Source of the DNA: Moraxellaceae bacterium
GTDB taxonomy: Bacteria > Pseudomonadota > Gammaproteobacteria > Pseudomonadales > Moraxellaceae
Assembly: GCA_030684415.1 (NCBI GenBank)
Contig: JAUXNL010000383.1
Location: 1 to 6,840 of the forward strand
DNA length: 6,840 nt
Direction: 5' to 3'
Shown: positions 1-5,977 of the stretch, piece by piece
How positions within the stretch are numbered: position 1 is the stretch's first letter
Layout of the letters: every line of letters starts with the position of its first letter
Translations under genes and position numbers: made by a program
Notes under the pieces: model-generated
The model's database searches: none
Seen by the model: the letters and a program-made list of their open reading frames with translations, nothing else
What the model was told of the DNA's origin: nothing

Positions 1-448
1 CATGACGACCGACCGCCCGGACACCTTCGCCACGCGCGACATGATCGACCTGGTCGGTTTCGGCATGACGCAGGACGCGGCGCGCCGGGTGTACGCGCAG
101 TCTGGCGTGGGCCCGGAGGACATCGACGTGTGCGAACTCCACGACTGCTTCGCGCAAAACGAACTCATCACCTACGAGGCTCTGGGCTTCTGCCCGGTCG
201 GCGAGGCGGAGCGCTTCGTGGAAGCCGGCGCCAATACCTATGGCGGCACGGTCGTCACCAATCCCTCCGGCGGCCTGTTGTCCAAGGGACATCCCTTGGG
301 CGCCACCGGCCTCGCCCAGTGCTACGAGCTGACGCACCAGCTGCGCGGCACGGCCGAGGCTCGCCAGGTCGCAGGGGCGCGCAACGCCCTGCAGCACAAT
401 CTCGGGCTGGGCGGCGCCTGCGTCGTCACCCTCTACCAGAAGGCGTAG
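1..448 (+). CDS. SCP2/SCPx-type thiolase (3-ketoacyl-CoA thiolase), C-terminal part, 5' truncated
   Basis: This is the C-terminal 148 or so residues of a thiolase-fold enzyme whose reading frame is open to the left edge; family members are about 390-400 residues, so roughly 60% including the nucleophilic cysteine lies outside. Visible landmarks, numbered from the ATG at 2, are ELHDCF (45-50), NPSGG (87-91), GHPLGATG (96-103) and LQHNLGLGGA (130-139). The HDCF loop in place of the NEAF of classical thiolases, and HNLGLGG in place of the C-terminal CxG block, mark the SCP2-thiolase branch; in that branch the HDCF cysteine is thought to supply the second catalytic thiol (family knowledge). Expected role: CoA-dependent cleavage of a 3-ketoacyl-CoA, the last step of beta-oxidation, in the cytoplasm. 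It ends without a fused SCP2 sterol-carrier domain. The ATG at 2 is probably internal. The next gene starts 6 bases after the stop, so they are likely co-transcribed. An aldolase role, as for Ltp2-like relatives, is less likely but not excluded. Confidence 0.9.
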   Translation, partial: MTTDRPDTFATRDMIDLVGFGMTQDAARRVYAQSGVGPEDIDVCELHDCFAQNELITYEALGFCPVGEAERFVEAGANTYGGTVVTNPSGGLLSKGHPLGATGLAQCYELTHQLRGTAEARQVAGARNALQHNLGLGGACVVTLYQKA

Positions 449-454
449 CGCACC

Positions 455-898
455 ATGCTGGACAAGTCCCATATCGGACGGACATGGCCGGGCCATTCCG
501 TCCTGGTCGAGGCCGGACGGCTGCGGCTCTTCGCAAAAGCCATCGGCGAAACCTCGCCGGTCTATATCGATGACGCCGCGGCCAGGCGCGCGGGCTACCG
601 CGCCTTGCCGGTGCCGCCGACCTTCCTGTTCTCGCTGGAGCTCGAGAGGCCGGATCCTTTTGACTGGCTGGCCCTGATCGGCATGGATGTCGCGCGTATC
701 CTGCACGGCGAGCAGCGGTTCGTGTATCACCGGCCCGCCTGTGCCGGTGATGTGCTCACGTTCGAGAGCCGCATCACCGACATCTACGACAAGAAGAACG
801 GCGCCCTGGAGTTCGTCACCCGGGAAACCCGGGTCGGCAACCAGGCGGGCGAGCATGTCGCCGATCTCACTTCCGTGATCGTCCAGCGCAATGTCTGA
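455..898 (+). CDS. FAS1-like/MaoC-N hotdog dehydratase-family protein, probable non-catalytic hydratase subunit
   Basis: A 147-residue single hotdog-domain protein of the FAS1-like (MaoC_dehydrat_N) group. Landmarks are RLFAKAIGE (24-32), PVYID (35-39), LPVPPTF (51-57) and HGEQRF (84-89) followed by the CAGD turn (96-99); the VPPTF and HGEQ blocks are typical of this group. Aligned by eye with the MaoC protein encoded next, its GETSPVY (31-37) falls where that protein has GDHNPIH, so the catalytic Asp becomes Glu and the His becomes Tyr. It is therefore unlikely to hydrate on its own. Known precedents (mycobacterial HadAB/HadBC and ChsH1-ChsH2) pair one such domain with a catalytic MaoC chain, and I infer the same here. 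The ATG at 455 follows the thiolase stop by 6 bases; a weak AGAAGG (438-443) inside the thiolase end may serve as SD. The stop is 12 bases before the MaoC gene. Function as a partner subunit is inference. Confidence 0.87.
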   Translation: MLDKSHIGRTWPGHSVLVEAGRLRLFAKAIGETSPVYIDDAAARRAGYRALPVPPTFLFSLELERPDPFDWLALIGMDVARILHGEQRFVYHRPACAGDVLTFESRITDIYDKKNGALEFVTRETRVGNQAGEHVADLTSVIVQRNV

Positions 899-910
899 GA
901 GGGCTCCGGC

Positions 911-1321
911 ATGATGACATTCGATGAGATGGCCGTGGGGCAGCCCCTGCCGCCGCTACCCCTGCCGCCGATCCGCCGCAGCACGCTGGCGCTGTTCGCC
1001 GGTGCCTCGGGCGATCATAACCCCATCCATATCGATCTCGATTTTGCCCGCAGCGCCGGCATGCCGGATGTGTTCGCCCACGGCATGCTGTCGATGGCCT
1101 GGCTGGGCTGCCTGCTCACCCACTGGGTGCCCCAGCAGCAGCTGCGGTCTTTCGAGGCGCGATTTGTCGGCATCACGCATTTGCAGAATGCCGTTACCTG
1201 TACGGGTCGCGTTGTCGAGAAACTGGAGATCGACGGCGAACGGCGCGTCCGCGTGGCGATCCAGTCCGCCAACCAGTACGGCGAGGTGAAAGTGCTGGGT
1301 GAGGCGGTCATTGCCCTGTAA
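911..1321 (+). CDS. MaoC-family (R)-specific enoyl-CoA hydratase, catalytic subunit
   Basis: A 136-residue single hotdog domain with the intact hydratase-2 motif: GASGDHNPIHID spans residues 31-42, giving Asp35 and His40 as the catalytic pair, and FAHGM (55-59) is the conserved stretch that follows. Family chemistry is reversible addition of water to a trans-2-enoyl-CoA to give the (R)-3-hydroxyacyl-CoA. Standalone MaoC hydratases of about 135-160 residues work as dimers; the adjacent FAS1-like protein lacks the dyad and could be the other half of a heteromer that accepts a bulky acyl chain (inference). GAGAGGG (897-903) overlaps the previous stop and sits 7 bases before this ATG, which favours 911 over the ATG directly after it at 914. 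The gap of 12 bases implies one transcript with the gene before. The product feeds the SDR downstream. Confidence 0.92.
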   Translation: MMTFDEMAVGQPLPPLPLPPIRRSTLALFAGASGDHNPIHIDLDFARSAGMPDVFAHGMLSMAWLGCLLTHWVPQQQLRSFEARFVGITHLQNAVTCTGRVVEKLEIDGERRVRVAIQSANQYGEVKVLGEAVIAL

Positions 1322-1323
1322 AC

Positions 1324-1343
1324 GGCGGTGCGCGCGAACCGCC
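1324..1343 (+). other. Small inverted repeat just after the MaoC stop
   Basis: GGCGGT (1324-1329) and ACCGCC (1338-1343) are perfectly complementary, with an 8-base loop. A TTTT run follows only at 1356-1359, 12 bases later, so this is not a standard intrinsic terminator. It could be a weak mRNA hairpin at the longest gap between genes 1 and 5 (63 bases). The alternative GTG start of the SDR at 1328 would lie inside it, which argues for the later ATG. In sequence this GC-rich a 6-base stem can occur by chance. Confidence 0.3.
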
Positions 1344-1384
1344 ACCTGCCTCAACGTTTTCCCACTACTGATGGACGCCACGAC

Positions 1385-2215
1385 ATGTCGCAGAAGCTCG
1401 CAGGAAAAGTCGCCCTCGTCACCGGCTCCGGCCGCGGTATCGGCCGCTGCATCGCGCTCAAGCTCGCCAGCGAGGGCGCGCGCCTGGTCATCAATGATCT
1501 GGACCCCGGCCCGGCCGAGGAAGTGGTGGCCCTGATCCGTGCGCAGGGCGGCGACGCGGTGGCCTGCGTCGGCAGCGTGACCGCGCCGGATTTCGCGGAC
1601 CGATTCATCCAGACCGCCCTGCAGTCGTTCCAGGGGCTGGACATCATCATCAACAACGCCGGCTATACTTGGGACAACGTGATCCAGAAGATGTCCGACG
1701 AGCAGTGGTACGCCATGATGGACGTGCACCTCACGGCGCCGTTTCGCATCCTGCGCGCCGCGCAGCCGGTGATCCGTAAACTCAGCAAGGCTGAGCAGGA
1801 GCAGGGACGCGAGGTGTTCCGCAAGGTGGTGAACATCTCGTCGATTGCCGGACTCGGCGGCAACGCCGGCCAGGTGAACTATGCCGCCGCCAAGGCCGGC
1901 ATACTGGGCATGACCATGACACTCGCCAAGGAGTGGGGGCGCTACCGCGTCAACGTGAACTGCGTGGCCTTCGGCATGATACGGACCCGCCTGACGGAAG
2001 CGGTGGCCGGTGGCGACGCCACCCTCCGCATCGAAGGTCGTGACATCAAGGTCGGCATCAGTCCCGATCTGGTCAAAACCTTCGAGTCCGGCATCCCGCT
2101 GGGCCGAGCCGGTACGCCGGAAGAGGCGGCCGATGCCGTCTACCTGCTGTGCACGCCCGAATCCAACTACATCAGCGGCCAGACCGTCGTGTGCGGTGGC
2201 GGCCTGTCCATCTGA
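1385..2215 (+). CDS. Short-chain dehydrogenase/reductase, probable NAD-dependent 3-hydroxyacyl-CoA dehydrogenase
   Basis: A 276-residue classical SDR. The Rossmann motif TGSGRGIG is at 13-20, Asp38 at the end of strand 2 predicts NAD(H) over NADP(H), NNAG is at 90-93, the catalytic residues are Ser153, Tyr166 and Lys170 (YAAAK), and GGG near the C-terminus closes the fold. The usual tetrad Asn is His115 (DVHLTAPF, 113-120); the same substitution occurs in the dehydrogenase domain of peroxisomal MFE-2/HSD17B4. About ten extra charged residues near 134-147 lengthen the turn before strand 5. Between MaoC and an ACAD, oxidation of (R)-3-hydroxyacyl-CoA to 3-ketoacyl-CoA is the likeliest role; FabG-like reduction or a hydroxysteroid substrate are alternatives. 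The ATG at 1385 is chosen because the SDR fold begins immediately. An in-frame GTG at 1328 would add 19 residues with no SD and no family similarity. The SD before 1385 is weak (GGA at 1373-1375). Confidence 0.9.
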   Translation: MSQKLAGKVALVTGSGRGIGRCIALKLASEGARLVINDLDPGPAEEVVALIRAQGGDAVACVGSVTAPDFADRFIQTALQSFQGLDIIINNAGYTWDNVIQKMSDEQWYAMMDVHLTAPFRILRAAQPVIRKLSKAEQEQGREVFRKVVNISSIAGLGGNAGQVNYAAAKAGILGMTMTLAKEWGRYRVNVNCVAFGMIRTRLTEAVAGGDATLRIEGRDIKVGISPDLVKTFESGIPLGRAGTPEEAADAVYLLCTPESNYISGQTVVCGGGLSI

Positions 2216-2221
2216 TCTTCC

Positions 2222-2228
2222 GGGAGAA
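2222..2228 (+). promoter_or_regulatory. Ribosome binding site that fixes the start of the first ACAD
   Basis: GGGAGAA lies 6 bases before the ATG at 2235 and just after the SDR stop. The ACAD frame stays open upstream to 2010, inside the SDR gene, but only from 2235 on does the translation match the ACAD family, so this SD supports 2235. Confidence 0.7.
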
Positions 2229-2234
2229 CCTGCC

Positions 2235-3383
2235 ATGACGATTCCACATCAACCGGCATGGATGGATGCCGACCTGCAGACCTATCGCGACATGGTGCGC
2301 CGCTTCGTTCAGGAAAAGGTGGCCGCCCATGAGGACAGATGGCGCGCCCAGCAGCATGTGGACCGCGAGCTGTGGCGGGAGGCGGGCGCGCTCGGGGTGC
2401 TGCTGGCCGACGTGCCCGAGGCGTACGGTGGCAGCGGCGGCCATTATGGGCATATGGCCGTGCTGTTCGAGGAGCTTGCCTATGCCGGCGACTCCGCCTT
2501 CGGTGTCCATGTCCATGCCATTGCCGCCCATTACCTCCTGCGCCACGGCACGAATGGGCAGAAGCACCGCTATCTGCCGCTGCTCGCCTCCGGCGAGATG
2601 GTCGGTGCCATCGCCATGTCGGAGCCGAATGCCGGCTCCGACCTGCAGGGCGTGCGCACCACGGCCCTGCGTGACGGCGATGACTACGTCCTCAACGGCT
2701 CCAAGATTTTCATTTCCAATGGTTATCTGGCCGACCTCATCGTGGTGGTCGCCAAGACGGATACCGGCGCCGGCGCCAAGGGCGTGTCATTGCTCCTGCT
2801 GGAGACGAAGAACGCGCCTGGCTTCACGGTGGGCCGCATCCTGGAGAAGCTCGGGCAGAAGGGGCAGGACACCTGTGAGCTCTTCTTCGACGAGGTGCGC
2901 GTGCCGGCGGCGAACCTGCTGGGCGGCGTCGAGGGGCAGGGCTTCTATCAGCTCATGCAGGAGCTGCCCTACGAGCGGACCATCCTGGCCAACATCTCCA
3001 TCGGGCGCATCGAGCGCGCGCTGGATCTCACGGTGCAGTACACCAAGGAACGCAAGGCGTTCGGCCGTGCCGTGTTTGACATGCAGAACACCCGTTTCAA
3101 GCTGGCCGAGGTGAAGGCGCAGACGGTAGTGGCGCGGACTTTCACCGACAGCTGTGTCGAGCGCCTGATCAACGGCACCATGGACACGGTGACGGCGTCC
3201 ATCGCCAAGCTCTGGCTGAGCGAGCTGGAGTGCAAGGTCATCGACGAGTGCGTGCAGTTCTTCGGTGGCTACGGCTACATGCTGGAGTATCCGATTACCC
3301 AGCTCTACGCCGATGCGCGCGTACAGCGCATCTATGGCGGCACCAGCGAAATCATGAAGGAGATCATCGCCCGTTCGCTCTGA
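2235..3383 (+). CDS. Acyl-CoA dehydrogenase, long-chain (LCAD) type
   Basis: A 382-residue FAD-dependent acyl-CoA dehydrogenase of normal length that introduces the 2,3 double bond into an acyl-CoA and passes electrons to electron-transfer flavoprotein. N-terminal helical domain about 12-125, beta domain opening with AMSEPNAGSDL (127-137), then the C-terminal helical domain with RKAFG (273-277), QFFGGYGY (341-348) and RIYGGTSEIMKE (365-376). The usual catalytic Glu of EGTSE is Gly here (YGGTSE), while Glu247 in ELPYER (243-248) matches the helix-G Glu of mammalian long-chain ACAD, where ELPQER occupies the same place. Around Glu247 (GFYQLMQELPYER and the following helix) the resemblance to LCAD is close. 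A long or branched acyl-CoA is therefore the likely substrate (inference). It follows the SDR by 19 bases with a good SD. A 95-base gap with an inverted repeat comes next. Confidence 0.93.
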   Translation: MTIPHQPAWMDADLQTYRDMVRRFVQEKVAAHEDRWRAQQHVDRELWREAGALGVLLADVPEAYGGSGGHYGHMAVLFEELAYAGDSAFGVHVHAIAAHYLLRHGTNGQKHRYLPLLASGEMVGAIAMSEPNAGSDLQGVRTTALRDGDDYVLNGSKIFISNGYLADLIVVVAKTDTGAGAKGVSLLLLETKNAPGFTVGRILEKLGQKGQDTCELFFDEVRVPAANLLGGVEGQGFYQLMQELPYERTILANISIGRIERALDLTVQYTKERKAFGRAVFDMQNTRFKLAEVKAQTVVARTFTDSCVERLINGTMDTVTASIAKLWLSELECKVIDECVQFFGGYGYMLEYPITQLYADARVQRIYGGTSEIMKEIIARSL

Positions 3384-3408
3384 GGGCCATTGGGGATGTT
3401 CTCTATAA

Positions 3409-3427
3409 AGCGTGTATCAGACACGCT
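3409..3427 (+). promoter_or_regulatory. Perfect inverted repeat in the gap between the first two ACAD genes
   Basis: In the 95-base gap 3384-3478, AGCGTGT (3409-3415) is followed by a 5-base loop and ACACGCT (3421-3427). No clear T-run follows (only CTT), so it is a poor intrinsic terminator. A -10-like TATAAA (3404-3409) abuts the repeat, but I find no matching -35 at the right distance. It could be an operator for a dimeric regulator or an mRNA hairpin that adjusts downstream expression. The symmetry is seen; the role is inference. The rest of the gap holds only the AAAGGA SD (3466-3471) of the next gene. Confidence 0.4.
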
Positions 3428-3478
3428 CTTGGATGACGTTTTCGCCTGGCGCAGGACCTAGCCTGAAAGGACCGCTTC

Positions 3479-4633
3479 ATGAATTTCGATCTCGACGAAT
3501 CACACCGCATCATCCTCGCCACGGCCCAGCGCTTCGCCCGCGAGGTGATCACCCCTCGCGCCCATGAACTGGCGACCTCCACGGAAGTGCCCTACGACCT
3601 CATTGCCAAAATGGGGGAGGTGGGATTCATGGGCATTCCCTTCGCGCCCGAATATGGCGGCGGCGGTGGCGACTGGGTGTCTTTGCATCTCGTCATTGAA
3701 GCGATTTCGCGCGCGGACATGGGGCTGGGCACGCTGATCGATGTCACCACCAGCGTGGTGACCCAGGAGATAGACCGCTTCGGCACCGAGGCGCAAAAGC
3801 AGAAATGGCTGCCGGACCTGTGCGCCGGCAAGACCATCGGCGCCTTCGCCCTGACCGAGCCGCACTCCGGCTCGGACGCGGGCGCGCTGAGAACCCGCGC
3901 CGTATTCGAGGACGGCGGGTGGGTGCTCAATGGCCGCAAGCAGTTCATCACCAACGTCGCGCTCGACAACTGCCCCCTGGTGGTCGTGGCCGCGCGCGCC
4001 GAGATCGAGGGGCAGGACAGGATCGTCACCTTCATTGCGCCCAAGAGCTCGCCCGGTTTCATCGTCGGCAGGAGCTATCACAAGATCGCCTTCGCCTCGG
4101 GCGCCACCAACGAGCTCGTGTTCGAGAACTGCCGCCTGGGCGCGGACAGCCTGCTGGGCGATCCCCGGCGCGGCTTCGCGCAGCACCTCAGCGTGCTGGA
4201 GACCGGGCGCATCAGTATCGCGGCGGCCTGCGTGGGCGGCGCCCAGGCCTGTCTGGATCATGCGCTGGCCTACGCCCGGGAGCGCGTGCAGTTCGGCAAG
4301 CCGATTTTCGCGTTCCAGGCCACCCAGTTCAAACTTTGCGACATGGCGGTCAAGATCGAGATGGCGCGCACGCTCTACCTGAAGGCTGCCTGGCTCAAGG
4401 ATCAGGGCCGTCCGCATACCTTCGAGGCGGCCAGCGCCAAGCTGTATGCCTCGGAAATCCTGGAGCAGTGCGCGAGCGATGCCGTGCAGATTTTCGGCGG
4501 CAATGGCCTGATGGAGGATTACCCGGTCGCCAGCATTTATCGCGCCAGCAAGATCATGCAGATCGTCGAGGGCACGTCGGAGGTGCAGCGCCTCATCATC
4601 GGTCGCCTGCTGGCCGCCGGAGCGGAAAGCTGA
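3479..4633 (+). CDS. Acyl-CoA dehydrogenase, short/medium-chain (EGTSE) type
   Basis: A 384-residue acyl-CoA dehydrogenase with the canonical catalytic base: Glu364 in IVEGTSEVQR (362-371). Other landmarks are EYGGGGGDW (58-66), ALTEPHSGSDAG (124-135) at the start of the beta domain, WVLNGRKQFITN (148-159), RVQFGKPI (269-276), FQATQFKL (279-286) and QIFGGNGL (337-344). The helix-G position reads LETGR (240-244) without the LCAD-type Glu, consistent with Glu364 being the base. The overall pattern resembles butyryl-CoA/short-chain ACADs, so it may act on later, shorter intermediates than the previous ACAD (inference). The stretch after GRSYHKIAFASGATNEL departs from the common KLGWRxSDT consensus, which may alter substrate fit. 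The SD AAAGGA (3466-3471) is 7 bases before the ATG at 3479. The final A of its TGA is also the first base of a short reading frame (4633-4704) in the following gap. Confidence 0.93.
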   Translation: MNFDLDESHRIILATAQRFAREVITPRAHELATSTEVPYDLIAKMGEVGFMGIPFAPEYGGGGGDWVSLHLVIEAISRADMGLGTLIDVTTSVVTQEIDRFGTEAQKQKWLPDLCAGKTIGAFALTEPHSGSDAGALRTRAVFEDGGWVLNGRKQFITNVALDNCPLVVVAARAEIEGQDRIVTFIAPKSSPGFIVGRSYHKIAFASGATNELVFENCRLGADSLLGDPRRGFAQHLSVLETGRISIAAACVGGAQACLDHALAYARERVQFGKPIFAFQATQFKLCDMAVKIEMARTLYLKAAWLKDQGRPHTFEAASAKLYASEILEQCASDAVQIFGGNGLMEDYPVASIYRASKIMQIVEGTSEVQRLIIGRLLAAGAES

Positions 4634-4682
4634 TGCGTCCGTCCGGCGCTGCTTCAGATCCTGTTCATGCGCTCCAACACGC

Positions 4683-4735
4683 CTTTCCCCGGGGGAAAGT
4701 CTGAACCATTCGCCCTGAAGTGTTCAGGCTTTCCC
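4683..4735 (+). promoter_or_regulatory. Strong hairpin with competing alternative pairings, directly upstream of the third ACAD
   Basis: The 123-base gap 4634-4756 contains interlocking inverted repeats. GGGAAAGTCTGAAC (4693-4706) pairs with GTTCAGGCTTTCCC (4722-4735) over 14 positions, 13 Watson-Crick and one G-U in RNA, leaving a 15-base loop. Its 5' arm is also complementary to an upstream copy of the 3' arm end, since CTTTCCCC (4683-4690) and GGGGAAAG (4692-4699) form a perfect 17-base palindrome centred on 4691. A third pairing, CCTGAA (4714-4719) with TTCAGG (4723-4728), uses the loop and the 3' arm. The SD AGGAAG (4744-4749) begins 9 bases after the hairpin. No T-run follows, so a plain terminator is unlikely. 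Mutually exclusive structures before an RBS would suit translational control or attenuation, but an operator palindrome at 4683-4699 is equally possible. A 23-codon frame starting at 4633 ends at 4704 inside the 5' arm. Confidence 0.5.
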
Positions 4736-4756
4736 TAACCACCAGGAAGCCTTGCC

Positions 4757-5941
4757 ATGTCCGTCAGCCCCAGCAGCGAAACCGTTGTCGAATCCCTGGC
4801 CTCCCGAATCCGTACCGTTCAGGAAGCCACCCGCGGCATTTCCGAACGCTATCCGCGCTCCTACATTCTGGAGTGCATCAAGGCCGACCGCTTTCCCGAG
4901 GAAATGTGGCGGGCGATGGGCGAGCAAGGCCTGCTGGGCTTGTCGGTGCCCGAGGCATGCGGGGGCTCCGGCGGCGGCGTGGTCGAAATCGTGGCGCTGG
5001 GCGAAGCCCTTGCCCTGGGCGGTGTGCCGACCCTGTTCCTGGTGGTCACGGGCCTAAGCCGCGTGCCCATCATCCGGCACGGCACGGACCAACAGATCGC
5101 CCGGTTCGTCACCCCGACGTGCGATGGCTCGGTCAAGCTGTGTTTTGCGATCACGGAACCCAACGCCGGCACCAACAGCTTCAATATGAGCACCTTTGCC
5201 CACCGCGAAGGCGAGGAGTGGGTGCTCAACGGTCAGAAGGTATTCATTTCCGGCGCGCGCGACGCCGACTACATGCTGGTGATCGCGCGCACCCAGAAAG
5301 CCTCCGAGGTCAGCCATCGCACGGAAGGCATGTCCTTGTTCGTGGTCGACCTGAAGTCGCCGGGCATCCAACTGCGCCTGCTCAATGTCCAGGTGGAAAC
5401 CGCGGAGCGCCAGTACCAGGTGTTCTTCGACAATGTGCGCCTGCCCGCCGAGGCGCTGATCGGCGCCGCCGGCAAGGGCGCGAAACTCATGTTCGAGGGC
5501 CTGAATTCCGAGCGCCTGCTGGCGGCCTCGGCCGCCTTGGGGCTGGGGGAGTATGTGCTGAAAAAGGCGGTGGCCTATGCGCAGGATCGCAAGCCTTTCG
5601 GCAAGCCCATCGGCAGTTATCAGGCCCTGCAGCACCGTCTGGCCCTGGCCAAGGCGGAGCTGGAGGCGGCGCGGCTGATGACCTACGACGCCGCCGCGCG
5701 TTTCGATGCCGGCGAGGATGCCGGCGCCCAGGCCAATATGGCCAAGCTGCTGGCCTCGCGCGCGGCCGCCGCCGCCATGGATGCCGCCATCCAGACCCAC
5801 GGCGGTTATGCCTTCGACCGCGACTACGACCTCATCACCTTGTGGCCCATGATCCGCCTGATGGAAATCGCGCCGATCAACAACGAGATGTTGCTCAACT
5901 ATATCGGCGAGCATGTGCTCGGCCTGCCGAAGTCCTACTGA
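4757..5941 (+). CDS. Divergent acyl-CoA dehydrogenase with helix-G catalytic glutamate
   Basis: A 394-residue acyl-CoA dehydrogenase clearly different from the two before it. Landmarks are CGGSGGG (68-74), AITEPNAGTNSF (131-142, with GTN replacing the usual GSD), WVLNGQKVFISGA (155-167), RKPFGKPIGSYQALQHRLA (278-296) and QTHGGYAF (346-353). The EGTSE site reads APINNE (372-377), so the usual Glu is Pro373. Glu252 in LNSERLL (249-255) lies at the position used by isovaleryl-CoA dehydrogenase (LDLERLV) and is the probable base. The N-terminus has about 10 extra residues. Expected reaction: alpha,beta-dehydrogenation of an acyl-CoA with electrons passed to ETF; the unusual FAD/CoA-site residues suggest a non-standard, perhaps branched or cyclic, acyl group (inference). 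The SD AGGAAG (4744-4749) is 7 bases before the ATG. Its leader carries the hairpin described at 4683-4735, so its expression may be set apart from the genes upstream. Confidence 0.92.
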   Translation: MSVSPSSETVVESLASRIRTVQEATRGISERYPRSYILECIKADRFPEEMWRAMGEQGLLGLSVPEACGGSGGGVVEIVALGEALALGGVPTLFLVVTGLSRVPIIRHGTDQQIARFVTPTCDGSVKLCFAITEPNAGTNSFNMSTFAHREGEEWVLNGQKVFISGARDADYMLVIARTQKASEVSHRTEGMSLFVVDLKSPGIQLRLLNVQVETAERQYQVFFDNVRLPAEALIGAAGKGAKLMFEGLNSERLLAASAALGLGEYVLKKAVAYAQDRKPFGKPIGSYQALQHRLALAKAELEAARLMTYDAAARFDAGEDAGAQANMAKLLASRAAAAAMDAAIQTHGGYAFDRDYDLITLWPMIRLMEIAPINNEMLLNYIGEHVLGLPKSY

Positions 5942-5977
5942 GCCGGTCACGGCCATCGTCGTCAGGAAATCGCCTTC

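Noticed and set aside
2010..2234. Upstream extension of ACAD 5 by 75 codons
   Set aside because: It overlaps the SDR gene and reads as out-of-frame sequence; family similarity and the SD both point to 2235.
956..2236. 426-codon open frame on the minus strand opposite MaoC and the SDR
   Set aside because: No recognisable family pattern. It mirrors two well-supported genes and such antisense frames are common where third positions are mostly G or C.
3384..3478. Intrinsic terminator in the gap between ACADs 5 and 6
   Set aside because: The 7-base stem is AT/GC mixed and not followed by a T-run, so termination is not supported.
3500..4417. 305-codon open frame on the minus strand opposite ACAD 6
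   Set aside because: Complement of a clear ACAD gene, with no motif of its own.
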